Shown here: piece after piece, positions 1 through 7,078 of the stretch | Position numbering within the stretch: the stretch's first letter is position 1 | How the letters are laid out: each line of letters begins with the position of its first letter | Program-made: the position numbers and the translations under genes | The notes under the pieces: generated by a model | Database searches by the model: none | What the model saw: only the letters and a program-made list of their open reading frames with translations | Told to the model about the DNA's origin: nothing | NCBI GenBank assembly: GCA_937901865.1 | Contig: CALDID010000263.1 | Location: 1-19,412, forward strand | DNA length: 19,412 nucleotides | Direction of reading: 5' to 3' | Source: an uncultured Treponema sp. | GTDB lineage: Bacteria; Spirochaetota; Spirochaetia; Treponematales; Treponemataceae

Positions 1-44
1 CACCGAGATCTACACTCTTTCCCTACACGACGCTCTTCCGATCT
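1..44 (+). other. Illumina TruSeq adapter sequence (artefact)
   Basis: These bases match the 3' 44 bases of the Illumina TruSeq universal (P5-side) adapter, ending in the diagnostic GCTCTTCCGATCT. They are untrimmed library sequence joined to the contig end, not genomic DNA. The true genomic sequence starts at base 45. Any reading frame crossing 44/45 is artificial, including the stop codon at 43-45 that closes the minus-strand frame here. Confidence 0.98.
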
Positions 45-231
45 AATCATCGTCTTGATTATTAAAACAAGACGATTGAAGCGGATAAATATCTTGAATC
101 ACGATTTTCAAATCTTGATTTCGGTCTACATTTGCAAAAAGAGATTTTTCCGTAGCACCTGCGTCGTATACATACATCACGGTTGCATCAACACAGAGTT
201 TTGTCGTTTTAGCGTGTGTAAATCTAATCAC
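45..231 (-). CDS. Partial hypothetical protein, truncated by contig end
   Basis: This is a minus-strand frame of about 62 codons that runs into the adapter junction, so only an N-terminal piece is visible. I chose GTG at 231 because an AGAGG ribosome-binding sequence precedes it by 6 bases and a TATAAT box (251-256) lies just upstream. An ATG in the same frame at 252 overlaps that TATAAT and cannot be the start of a transcript made from it. The translation has no signal peptide, membrane segment or motif that I recognise. The frame begins just after the leuD terminator, so it would be a separate transcription unit. No good -35 box is visible. It could be a real gene start or a chance frame. 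Confidence 0.3.
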
Positions 232-275
232 TTTGTACCTCTTGTTCCCCATTATACAGCAAAGGAGGTGAAAGA

Positions 276-362
276 ATGTTGCTTGCCGTGCAACATTTGC
301 AAAAATTTCACTCAAAAAAACGACCGCCCCTCCGTAAGAACGCAGAAGAGCGGTCGTATTAA
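276..362 (+). CDS. Possible 28-residue small ORF with near-perfect Shine-Dalgarno
   Basis: The sequence AAAGGAGGTGAAAGA directly precedes an ATG that opens a 28-codon frame with product MLLAVQHLQKFHSKKRPPLR and eight further residues. The AAGGAGGTG core is an almost full-length complement of the 16S rRNA 3' end and is the strongest ribosome-binding site in the window. The frame runs through the inverted repeat that serves as the leuD terminator on the other strand. The peptide is short and basic and lacks a membrane helix, so it does not look like a holin-like type I toxin, although such genes often end in a similar terminator stem. No clear plus-strand promoter was seen. It may be a relic or a chance arrangement. 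Confidence 0.25.
   Translation: MLLAVQHLQKFHSKKRPPLRKNAEERSY
314..356 (-). terminator. Intrinsic terminator of the leuCD operon
   Basis: Read on the minus strand, bases 356-345 pair with 333-322/321 in a GC-rich stem of about 12 bp that includes two G-T wobbles. The loop is about 11 bases, and seven T residues follow (314-320 on the plus strand). It lies 38 bases downstream of the leuD stop codon. Confidence 0.9.
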
Positions 363-393
363 AAGCATTAAAAGAATCGAATACTAAAAGCGA

Positions 394-927
394 TTAGTAT
401 TTTTTGTCAGCATAGCCAATCCAGCCTTCGTTTTCGACAAGTGCCTTGTCAAATCCCTCAAGCTTGAACGGATAGCTTACGGACATAGAACCTGCAATGA
501 GCTTTACTTTTGCAGTGCCGTCATCGTTGATAACAATTTTGCACTCCGTATCTTTATCTGCAAACTTCTTGAACATATCATCAATGTTCTTTTTGTTCAT
601 CTCAATCGCAAGCATTCCGCAGTTATACATATTCTGTCTGAAGATGCGTGCAAAATTCTGCGCCACCACGACATAAATACCGTTTACTTCCAATGCCCAC
701 GGCGCGTGTTCACGCGAAGAGCCGCAACCAAAGTTTTCTCTGGTGATGATAACTTTCTTGCCAGAAATGTCAGTCTTTGGATTAAAGCCGTCAAGCTTCA
801 AATCCTCGAGCAAATAAGGCTTTAACGCCTCCTTTGTGTTCTCTGTAAGATACTTTGCTGGAATAATCTCGTCCGTGTTGATGTCGGAACGATCCAAGAA
901 AAGAACTGAACCACCAAATTGTTTCAT
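394..927 (-). CDS. leuD: 3-isopropylmalate dehydratase small subunit (LeuD-type)
   Basis: This is the swivelling small subunit of the aconitase-superfamily hydro-lyase that isomerises 2-isopropylmalate to 3-isopropylmalate in leucine synthesis. It works in the cytoplasm as a heterodimer with the large subunit encoded just upstream. It has 177 residues, as expected for the short archaeal/type 2 class. Visible motifs are DINTDEIIPAKYL (residues 15-27) and the substrate-binding GCGSSREHAPWAL (67-79). The start ATG lies 2 bases after the leuC stop with GGGG as a weak ribosome-binding site, so translation is probably coupled. The flexible-loop motif is YLTE (26-29), which matches neither of the loop sequences I recall for characterised isopropylmalate isomerase or homoaconitase. 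A related substrate therefore cannot be excluded. No leuA or leuB is visible in the window. Confidence 0.9.
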   Translation of the reverse strand: MKQFGGSVLFLDRSDINTDEIIPAKYLTENTKEALKPYLLEDLKLDGFNPKTDISGKKVIITRENFGCGSSREHAPWALEVNGIYVVVAQNFARIFRQNMYNCGMLAIEMNKKNIDDMFKKFADKDTECKIVINDDGTAKVKLIAGSMSVSYPFKLEGFDKALVENEGWIGYADKKY

Positions 928-929
928 CG

Positions 930-2216
930 TTATCCCCTATACAGCGGTGAGTTAGTTATAGTTCCTGCAATAGCCGTAGCTGCTGCAGTGGCGGGGCTCA
1001 TTAAATGAACCATTCCGCCTTTGCCCATTCGTCCGTTAAAGTTTCTGTTTGTTGTAGAAGCGCACACTTCGCCCTCTGCCAAAACGCCGTTAGACATACC
1101 CAAACAAGCTCCGCAAGTCGGGTTTGTAACGCAGAAGCCCGCGTCCATAAAGATGGAAATAAGCCCTTCGTCTAAAGCCTGCTTGTACACCTTTGGAGTG
1201 GCAGGAGCTACAATTCCGCGAACACCGTCTGCAAGATGATGCCCCTTCAAAACGCTTGCCGCAACTCTAAGGTCAGAAATGCGTCCATTCGTGCAACTTC
1301 CGATATATACTTGATTTACAGCCGTTCCCGCCATCTCGCTAATCTTCTTTACATTATCAGGCTTGTAGTTGATTGTGCAAAGAGGTTCGAGGTCTGATAA
1401 ATCAAACTCATAGACTTTTTCATATTCAGCGTCGTCATCGTCAATCCACTTGCTGTAATCCTTTAATGCAGCCTCTTTTGACTCGTACTCATCTTTGATG
1501 AACTCCCAAAGATATTCTACGGTTGTCATATCAGGAAAACAGATGCCCGACGTTGCACCAGCTTCAACAGCCATATTACAAACCGTCATTCTTTCTTCCA
1601 TCGTAAAATTATCTACGACAGAACCCGTAAACTCTGTAACGCAGTTTGTCGCTCCGTTTACACCAATCTGACTGATAAGGAAAAGAATGACATCTTTTGC
1701 ATATACGCCCTCTTTGAGCTTGCCGTTAAGCACAAACTTTATTGTTTTTGGCTCGCGGAAAGAACAAACACCCTTCAAGATACCGCCCTCAAGGTCTGTT
1801 GTTCCCACTCCTGCCGCAAAAGCACCGAATGCACCATGTGTGCAAGTGTGGCTATCGCCCATAATGACCGTGAAACCAGGTCTGACATAGCCTTTTTCTG
1901 GGAAAATAGCGTGGCATACACCATTTGCACCAATATCAAAAAAATCCTTGATATTGTTTCGCTTTGCCCAATCACGAAGGATTTTTTCCTGCATTGCGCA
2001 CTTTGAATCCTTTGCAGGCGAAACGTGGTCAATAACAGCTTTAATCTTCGTTGGGTCAAATACCCTGTCCATCTTGCGAGAAACAAGGTCATTGATAGCG
2101 ATTGGCGTTGTGATTTCGTGGCAGAAAACTCTGTCGAGCTTTAAAACATAAGTACCCTCAAATGGCTCGTCAACAAGATGAGAGGCAAAAATCTTTTGTG
2201 CAATGGTCTTTCCCAT
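930..2216 (-). CDS. leuC: 3-isopropylmalate dehydratase large subunit (LeuC-type)
   Basis: This is the catalytic [4Fe-4S] subunit of isopropylmalate isomerase, partner of the adjacent small subunit. At 428 residues it matches the short type 2 class rather than the roughly 466-residue enterobacterial form. The three cluster cysteines are visible: C308 in GSCTNGR, and C368 and C371 in NPTCGACLG. The substrate-side motif GDSHTCTHGAFGAFA is at 120-134. The start ATG at 2216 has AGGAG six bases upstream. The promoter TTGACA-17-TAAACT lies at 2270-2298, and its -35 overlaps the stop codon of the upstream gene. The leader contains no leucine-rich reading frame, so classical leucine attenuation is not supported. 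Homoaconitase or dimethylmalate dehydratase activity is a less likely alternative. Confidence 0.93.
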   Translation of the reverse strand: MGKTIAQKIFASHLVDEPFEGTYVLKLDRVFCHEITTPIAINDLVSRKMDRVFDPTKIKAVIDHVSPAKDSKCAMQEKILRDWAKRNNIKDFFDIGANGVCHAIFPEKGYVRPGFTVIMGDSHTCTHGAFGAFAAGVGTTDLEGGILKGVCSFREPKTIKFVLNGKLKEGVYAKDVILFLISQIGVNGATNCVTEFTGSVVDNFTMEERMTVCNMAVEAGATSGICFPDMTTVEYLWEFIKDEYESKEAALKDYSKWIDDDDAEYEKVYEFDLSDLEPLCTINYKPDNVKKISEMAGTAVNQVYIGSCTNGRISDLRVAASVLKGHHLADGVRGIVAPATPKVYKQALDEGLISIFMDAGFCVTNPTCGACLGMSNGVLAEGEVCASTTNRNFNGRMGKGGMVHLMSPATAAATAIAGTITNSPLYRG

Positions 2217-2269
2217 AGTGTTCTCCTAAAAAGAATGTGCAAGGTTTTGAGTTTTATTCTCACTGCACT

Positions 2270-2298
2270 AGTTTAACTTTTACTAAAGCACTTGTCAA
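2270..2298 (-). promoter_or_regulatory. Promoter of leuCD
   Basis: On the minus strand there is TTGACA (2298-2293), a 17-base spacer, then TAAACT (2275-2270). This is a consensus -35 with ideal spacing. It lies 54 bases before the leuC start and overlaps the TGA stop codon (2295-2297) of the upstream dehydrogenase. Confidence 0.75.
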
Positions 2299-3260
2299 TC
2301 AGAAAACACCACATTCTTAGCTTTACCGTTAATATATGAACGTAAATTATCAACAGCAATATTCAAACATCTCTGTCTTGTTTCTTTTGGAGCCCACGCA
2401 ATGTGAGGTGTCAAAACACAGTTCGGGGCAGAGAGTAGGGGAGAATCAGGACTCATCGGCTCACTTTCCACCACGTCCGCCGCGTATCCTGCAAGATTTC
2501 CGCTCTTGAGCGCGTCTGCTACGGCTTGCTCGTCAATAAGACCTCCGCGCGCCGTATTTATGAGAATAGTATTTTTGTTGCAGATTTGTTCTATAATGCC
2601 AGCGTTAAAGAAATGCGCGTTTTCCGTTGTGAGCGGAATGTGCAGAGAAATAAAATCGCATTGACTAAGCCCGAGAACACCGACCGCTTTCACATTGTCA
2701 GCCTTTGCCCGTGCGCTGTCGTTTGCAGTAACAACATTCATACCGAACGCTTTTGCAATGTGCGCGACACGGCTTCCGATATTGCCATAGCCGATAATGC
2801 CGAGCGTCTTTCCCTCGAGTTCCGTGAGCGGAGAAAGCCAATAGCAAAAGTCCTGCGCCTTTACCCAGCCGCCATTTTTCACATCGGCTGAATGTTGTGC
2901 AACACGGTTAGTGAAATGCAAGATAAAAGAAAAAACGTGTTGAGCAACGGCATTCGTGCTATACGCAGGGATATTTGTAACGATAAGCCCTGCTTCTTTT
3001 GCGGCTTTTGTGTCGATGACGTTGTAGCCAGTTGCGAGAACTCCGATGTATTTGAGGTTATGGCACGCCGAAATGATTTCTTTAGTGATACATACTTTAT
3101 TGAGGAAAATAATATCAGAATCTCCGATACGTTCTATCACATCTTCGCTCTTTGTCCGCTCATACACGGTTACAGAGCCGAATTCTTCTAAAACGCTATA
3201 ACTCAAATCGCCAGGATTTAATGCGTGCCCGTCAAGAACGGTAATCTTGTGCTGTGCCAT
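2295..3260 (-). CDS. D-isomer-specific 2-hydroxyacid dehydrogenase (glycerate dehydrogenase-like)
   Basis: This is an NAD(P)H-dependent reductase of 2-oxo acids to D-2-hydroxy acids, cytoplasmic, with the usual 321-residue length. The Rossmann motif GYGNIG is at 157-162. The catalytic set is R238 (TARGG), E267 (ESEP) and H286 (PHIAWAP). The C-terminal HIAWAPKETRQR pattern is typical of proteins annotated as glycerate/hydroxypyruvate dehydrogenase, but the substrate cannot be fixed from sequence. The start ATG has no ribosome-binding site. A TTGATT-16-TAGAAT promoter ends only 10 bases before it, so the transcript is probably near-leaderless. The gene runs the same way as leuCD, but leuCD has its own promoter starting in this gene's stop codon. 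Confidence 0.88.
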   Translation of the reverse strand: MAQHKITVLDGHALNPGDLSYSVLEEFGSVTVYERTKSEDVIERIGDSDIIFLNKVCITKEIISACHNLKYIGVLATGYNVIDTKAAKEAGLIVTNIPAYSTNAVAQHVFSFILHFTNRVAQHSADVKNGGWVKAQDFCYWLSPLTELEGKTLGIIGYGNIGSRVAHIAKAFGMNVVTANDSARAKADNVKAVGVLGLSQCDFISLHIPLTTENAHFFNAGIIEQICNKNTILINTARGGLIDEQAVADALKSGNLAGYAADVVESEPMSPDSPLLSAPNCVLTPHIAWAPKETRQRCLNIAVDNLRSYINGKAKNVVFSD

Positions 3261-3270
3261 ACTAATATAT

Positions 3271-3298
3271 ATTCTAATACAAATATTTCAAAAATCAA
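3271..3298 (-). promoter_or_regulatory. Predicted promoter of the 2-hydroxyacid dehydrogenase
   Basis: On the minus strand there is TTGATT (3298-3293), a 16-base spacer and TAGAAT (3276-3271). The ATG follows after only 10 bases, with no Shine-Dalgarno sequence between them. This predicts a leader of about 2-4 bases. Confidence 0.5.
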
Positions 3299-3365
3299 GT
3301 GCACAAAAACTGATTTATAAAAAAAACAGCTTCCTTAAAAAAACTGCTAAAAACATTCGCAAAAA

Positions 3366-3522
3366 CAAGCCTTGTTTTATACAAAAAGTAGCCCTGTTTT
3401 ATGTATGAAGTAGGCTAGTTCTGTGAAGAAAGTAGGCCTGTTCTATATAAAAAGTAGGCAGGCTACTTTTCAGTAAAAACAAGTCCTGCATTTTTTAAAA
3501 GTAGGCTTTGCATTTGTAAAGA
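3366..3522. repeat. Degenerate 22-bp tandem repeat array
   Basis: About seven head-to-tail units start at 3366, 3388, 3410, 3432, 3454, 3480 and 3501. Most are exactly 22 bp; the fifth is 26 and the sixth 21. Each has a G/C-containing head resembling GTAGGCCTG followed by an A/T-rich tail ending in A residues. Unit 5 contains an extra palindrome (AAAAGTAG, five bases, CTACTTTT). Weaker unit-like sequence may continue upstream to about 3323. The array occupies most of the 396-bp non-coding gap 3261-3656 and has no convincing reading frame. Confidence 0.8.
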
Positions 3523-3537
3523 GCGGTTTGCCGAAAT

Positions 3538-3582
3538 AAAAAAAGAAAGCCTTTCTCAAAATGAAAATGGGAAAGACTTTCT
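3538..3582 (-). terminator. Intrinsic terminator downstream of the HMA-fold gene
   Basis: On the minus strand a 12-bp stem (3582-3571 pairing with 3555-3544, one G-T wobble) closes a 15-base loop and is followed by seven T residues. It lies about 75 bases past the stop codon of the gene ending at 3657. Confidence 0.85.
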
Positions 3583-3656
3583 CTTTAGATTTGTTTGATA
3601 CATCTATGTCTTTTACAAAATACCTTCAGGCTTTTGAAAAGCAGCCCGTGGCTGTG

Positions 3657-3866
3657 TTAGGAAAGAACTTCGATACCGATAGATGAAATTGCGGAATTGA
3701 TAGCGTCTTCAATGCCACCGACCGATTCATCAAAATCGACTAAAACTTGAGCTTTAGAAGCGTTAGCTGTACAGCTTGCAACTCCTGCAACCGATTTCAC
3801 AGCCGTATCAACTTTTCCTGCTGTATCATCATCAAACATACCTGCAACATATATTTTTTTCTGCAT
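3657..3866 (-). CDS. Small HMA-fold protein lacking the CxxC metal site
   Basis: This 69-residue protein has the layout of a heavy-metal-associated domain: an N-terminal strand KKIYVAGM, then helix VDTAVKSVAGV, strands to VLVDFD, helix IEDAINSAISSIG and a last strand IEVL. In the family, GMTCxxC binds Cu(I) or similar metals. Here the corresponding residues 9-15 read GMFDDDT, so both cysteines are replaced (D12 and T15). C32 is the only cysteine. I chose ATG 3866 because GGAAGGGAG precedes it by 8 bases; the longer upstream frame has no such signal and would extend through the promoter. It has its own promoter and terminator, so it is monocistronic. Role unknown; classical copper-chaperone function is unlikely. 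Confidence 0.8.
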   Translation of the reverse strand: MQKKIYVAGMFDDDTAGKVDTAVKSVAGVASCTANASKAQVLVDFDESVGGIEDAINSAISSIGIEVLS

Positions 3867-3903
3867 GTGATAAACTCCCTTCCTTGAATGAATATCGCTC
3901 ATA

Positions 3904-3933
3904 ATTATAACACATAAAAAGCAATTTGTACAA
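3904..3933 (-). promoter_or_regulatory. Promoter of the HMA-fold gene (extended -10)
   Basis: On the minus strand there is TTGTAC (3933-3928), an 18-base spacer, then TATAAT (3909-3904) preceded by TGT, forming an extended -10 TGnTATAAT. It separates this gene from the glycan operon upstream. Confidence 0.8.
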
Positions 3934-3946
3934 TAGCAAAAAAAAT

Positions 3947-5623
3947 TTAGTAATGCAAACCCAAACCTATCGTTAGTTCCCAAGTAGCAGTAGATGTTCT
4001 TCTCCAATCAGTGTCTAAATCGAGTTTGTTCTTGAAAATCTTTCGACCAATATCAACACCGAAACTAAGTCTGCCTATTACGCTTCGCCAATGTTTTGGA
4101 TACACAAGCATTTCAAGTCCGCCTGAATAAAACCCGTCGCGAAGAGAATAGAGTTTGTTAGTAGCTCTGTTGTATAAAAGACCTACGTCTACAAATGGAG
4201 AAAGTTGCAATTCAAAGTTCAGTTTTTTTAGAAGACCAAGTTTAAACGGCTTCATTATCAAAGGGTCATGCGATGTATGAAGAACTGGTACTAAAAAGTT
4301 TTCTATAATACTTTCTCGCATTGCGTACCAATCAAGATAGAATATCTTTATAGGGAAATCGAAATTAAAAATCAATGCCGCAGGCGTTTTTAGCGCATAC
4401 GGAGAAGCTTGATATACTTCGCTTTCTTCTCCTTCTTCCCAATAATCTTCGTCAAATTTTTGGTCGCGAATACCTCTCAGTTCATCTGTAATCTTTGTAC
4501 CTACAATGTTATTATTGCCATACGTTTGCAGATATTGAAATGTATAGAACCTCATTGCAAGCCCTGCGTATTTAGAAGCCATAAATATTTCTAAATCACC
4601 CGAATAATACGGAGTCAGAGCTTTTTCGTAAGTGTTATATGTATATGATTGCGTTACAGCAACAGAAGCACCGCTTCTAAAGTTGCCTTTCCAGTCGATA
4701 CGAGAAGAACTTATTTTGTGTCCAAACTCCACTCGTATGCCTCTTAAATCGCTATTATTGATAGAAATACCGTCTTTGTCCCAATATTGTTCGCTTGCAA
4801 CAAAAGGCGAATAGGTAACATTTCCCCAATTTTCTATTTCTCCTACAGTGATAGGAATAGAAAATTCTTCGGATTCTGTCATATATACAGTGTCGCTGTA
4901 TTCTTCATAATCATTTTCTCTTGTTATCGATTGTTTCAAGTCAAGGTCAAGGGAAAATACATCAAACGGTAAAACGATGTCAAGTCCTGTTGAAAACTCA
5001 AACTCAGGTGCAGATTCTTCTATTGTATAATCAATAGAAAACTCGTTTTCCCACGTTAACTGAAACGGGTCAACATCAAACGGATAATCATACGAAACGC
5101 CTAGCCCAAATTCGTGTTCTGTAGTGTCATCTTCTGTAGAAATTTGCCCAGTAACTTCTATATTAAGAGTTTCCATCAGACCCAAAAAGTTATAATCTTT
5201 CAGCTTTATCTTTGCTGTTAAACCAGAGGGGAATTTGCCGTCATCGCTTTTATATTTAGGGTAGGGAAGTAAAAAGAAACTTGATGAGTCTTTTGTAGAA
5301 ATATGCAATGTAACTCCTACAACGCCTTCCGAATCTTCTTCGCCATAACTTGCTTCTACCGTTGCCGATTTGAAAATACGTTCGCTATCAAGTCGATTTT
5401 GCAAATCGCTTATAAACGTTTCAAAGTCTTCTTTTGTGTTATAAACTTTGTGTTTGTTAAGAGCGAGATTTCTATCTAAAGCCTCTGCTTTTGTTTTACC
5501 TTCGGTGGTATATTCAATATCTACTATTCTGTATCCCTCTGCAAATGAAGTAAAAGCCATTGTAGACAGAAACAGAGAAGCAAAAATACATCTTTTTAGA
5601 GAACTCTTTGGAAAAAAAAACAT
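3947..5623 (-). CDS. Omp85-like outer-membrane barrel with one POTRA-type domain
   Basis: Predicted outer-membrane protein of 558 residues. A signal peptide covers about residues 1-29 (SSLKRC, hydrophobic stretch, then TSFA before EGYRIV). A POTRA-like domain follows at about 30-109. The rest is rich in alternating aromatic/hydrophobic strands and ends in the aromatic strand ELTIGLGLHY, typical of beta-barrels. LRGI at 382-385, followed by ALIFNFDFPI, resembles the conserved VRG[FY] loop-6 motif of Omp85 barrels and its next strand. I chose the ATG at 5623 because it gives a clean signal peptide and overlaps the upstream stop codon as TAATG. The frame is open further upstream, but that part lacks a signal sequence. 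BamA and TamA carry several POTRA domains, so this is a divergent short relative. Its position at the end of a glycan operon suggests a role in surface glycan assembly or export. This is inference. Confidence 0.7.
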   Translation of the reverse strand: MFFFPKSSLKRCIFASLFLSTMAFTSFAEGYRIVDIEYTTEGKTKAEALDRNLALNKHKVYNTKEDFETFISDLQNRLDSERIFKSATVEASYGEEDSEGVVGVTLHISTKDSSSFFLLPYPKYKSDDGKFPSGLTAKIKLKDYNFLGLMETLNIEVTGQISTEDDTTEHEFGLGVSYDYPFDVDPFQLTWENEFSIDYTIEESAPEFEFSTGLDIVLPFDVFSLDLDLKQSITRENDYEEYSDTVYMTESEEFSIPITVGEIENWGNVTYSPFVASEQYWDKDGISINNSDLRGIRVEFGHKISSSRIDWKGNFRSGASVAVTQSYTYNTYEKALTPYYSGDLEIFMASKYAGLAMRFYTFQYLQTYGNNNIVGTKITDELRGIRDQKFDEDYWEEGEESEVYQASPYALKTPAALIFNFDFPIKIFYLDWYAMRESIIENFLVPVLHTSHDPLIMKPFKLGLLKKLNFELQLSPFVDVGLLYNRATNKLYSLRDGFYSGGLEMLVYPKHWRSVIGRLSFGVDIGRKIFKNKLDLDTDWRRTSTATWELTIGLGLHY

Positions 5624-7035
5624 TAGTATGCACCCTTTCCTTTTAGCACGACCCAAACAGTTTTTAGGATAATCCACAAATCAAGCCAAACAGACCAGTT
5701 TTGAATATAATACGAATCAAGATTTATTCTCTCTTCGTATCCTGTTGCTGAACGTCCTGAAATCTGCCACATACCAGAAAGACCTGGAAGCACAGAAAGA
5801 ATTAAAGATGTCTTATCGCCGTACTTTTTTAGCTCAGGCTCTGTTACGGGGCGCGGACCTATAAAGCTCATCTCTCCTACAAATACATTCCATAACTGTG
5901 GCAATTCATCAATACTTGTTTTGCGTAAGACTTTACCGATTTTCGTAACTCGTGGGTCGTTTGTAAATTTTCTATCTCGCTCCCATTCCTCTCTCATTTC
6001 TGGGTGTTCAGCCAATATTTTATCTAGCATTTTATCAGCGTTAATCACCATTGAGCGAAATTTCCAGCATTTAAACTCTTTTCCGTCTTTTCCTACTCGT
6101 CTATGTCCATAGAAAATAGGTCCAGGAGAAGAAATCTTTACGATAATAGAAACAATTATAACAACAGGAATAACTAAAGGCGACATTACTAAAAGAATCG
6201 CAATATCTATAATTCTTTTTACGAGTAAACTTGACTGCTTTGTAAGGTTGTGTGTAGATGAATAGCCTAAAATGCCGCCGAAATCGCGTAATGCGGTAAA
6301 AGAGTTCTGCACTTGCGGAATCATTATAGTATAGCGATACATCGACATCACTTTGTCCATCTTGCCAGTGTATTCGCAGATGATAGCCACTTTTATATTG
6401 AAGTTTTTTATTATGCTGTGAATAGACTCTGTTGGCGGAAAAACAGGTATGTCTTCATAAAAATAGCTTTCTGTTGCTGTTGAATCTATGATAATTGCAG
6501 GTCGATAGCCCAAATCGGCTCTTTTCTTTAATCGGTCAATAATCGCTTTTGCCTTATTTCCATCGGTATAAATTACCGCAGGCACTCCCCACCAAGATTG
6601 TTTGCTAAAGATATGGCGCGACACCTCTCGACCTAAAGGCAAGCATACCGTTGCAAATACTCCTGCAATCATAAGAGCAATACTAATCGGCCATCTTTCA
6701 TCTGTTTCTACTCCGACAGACATCGCAATGCCCATAAAGCTCAAAAATGAACAAAGTGCGAATCTCTTTACTTCTTCGGCAGGAGCCATAAGAATACCTG
6801 GATAGAGATTTGAAACATAGAAAACGACGATAATCATCGGTAAATAAATAGAGTAGGTTACAAATGAACGGAAGTTTATAAGTGAATGGTCAATCCAGTT
6901 TACTAAAAAGAACGCTGCTCCAATGCAAAGCATTACAATAAGCGCATCAAAAAAGCCTAGCGTTACGCCAGAAACAAATGAGCTTGTTCTTTTATATTTA
7001 GAGGGAAAATACTCTTTGAATTCTTCTTCTGTCAT
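5623..7035 (-). CDS. wbaP: WbaP-type undecaprenyl-phosphate hexose-1-phosphate transferase
   Basis: This polytopic inner-membrane phosphoglycosyl transferase transfers a sugar phosphate (galactose-1-phosphate in the namesake) from UDP-sugar to undecaprenyl phosphate, starting repeat-unit synthesis. It has 470 residues. N-terminal membrane segments lie at about 20-135 and a nucleotide-binding-like middle domain at about 150-245. The catalytic PGT domain starts at KRIIDIA (273-279) with its re-entrant membrane helix. Catalytic motifs are GHRRVGKDGKEFKCWKFRSM (310-329), D376-E377 in TSIDELPQLWNV and GEMSFIGPRP. The C-terminus SGRSATGYEERINLDSYY through VLKGKGAY is typical of WbaP. AGGAG precedes the start by about 9 bases. 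Its stop codon overlaps the barrel gene's start. The actual sugar is not determined. Confidence 0.92.
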   Translation of the reverse strand: MTEEEFKEYFPSKYKRTSSFVSGVTLGFFDALIVMLCIGAAFFLVNWIDHSLINFRSFVTYSIYLPMIIVVFYVSNLYPGILMAPAEEVKRFALCSFLSFMGIAMSVGVETDERWPISIALMIAGVFATVCLPLGREVSRHIFSKQSWWGVPAVIYTDGNKAKAIIDRLKKRADLGYRPAIIIDSTATESYFYEDIPVFPPTESIHSIIKNFNIKVAIICEYTGKMDKVMSMYRYTIMIPQVQNSFTALRDFGGILGYSSTHNLTKQSSLLVKRIIDIAILLVMSPLVIPVVIIVSIIVKISSPGPIFYGHRRVGKDGKEFKCWKFRSMVINADKMLDKILAEHPEMREEWERDRKFTNDPRVTKIGKVLRKTSIDELPQLWNVFVGEMSFIGPRPVTEPELKKYGDKTSLILSVLPGLSGMWQISGRSATGYEERINLDSYYIQNWSVWLDLWIILKTVWVVLKGKGAY

Positions 7036-7078
7036 ACTATATCGCTCCTATTCAGTATAGATTAACAGCTTGCATGTA

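Noticed and set aside
55..387. 110-codon plus-strand frame at the contig start
   Set aside because: It spans the leuD terminator, has no ribosome-binding site at its ATG and an odd cysteine-rich composition. It overlaps both the more plausible minus-strand fragment and the small ORF.
2217..2269. Possible attenuator or T-box in the leuC leader
   Set aside because: GTGCA/TGCAC can form only a weak 5-bp hairpin. There is no leucine-rich leader peptide, no terminator T-tract and no T-box sequence before leuC.
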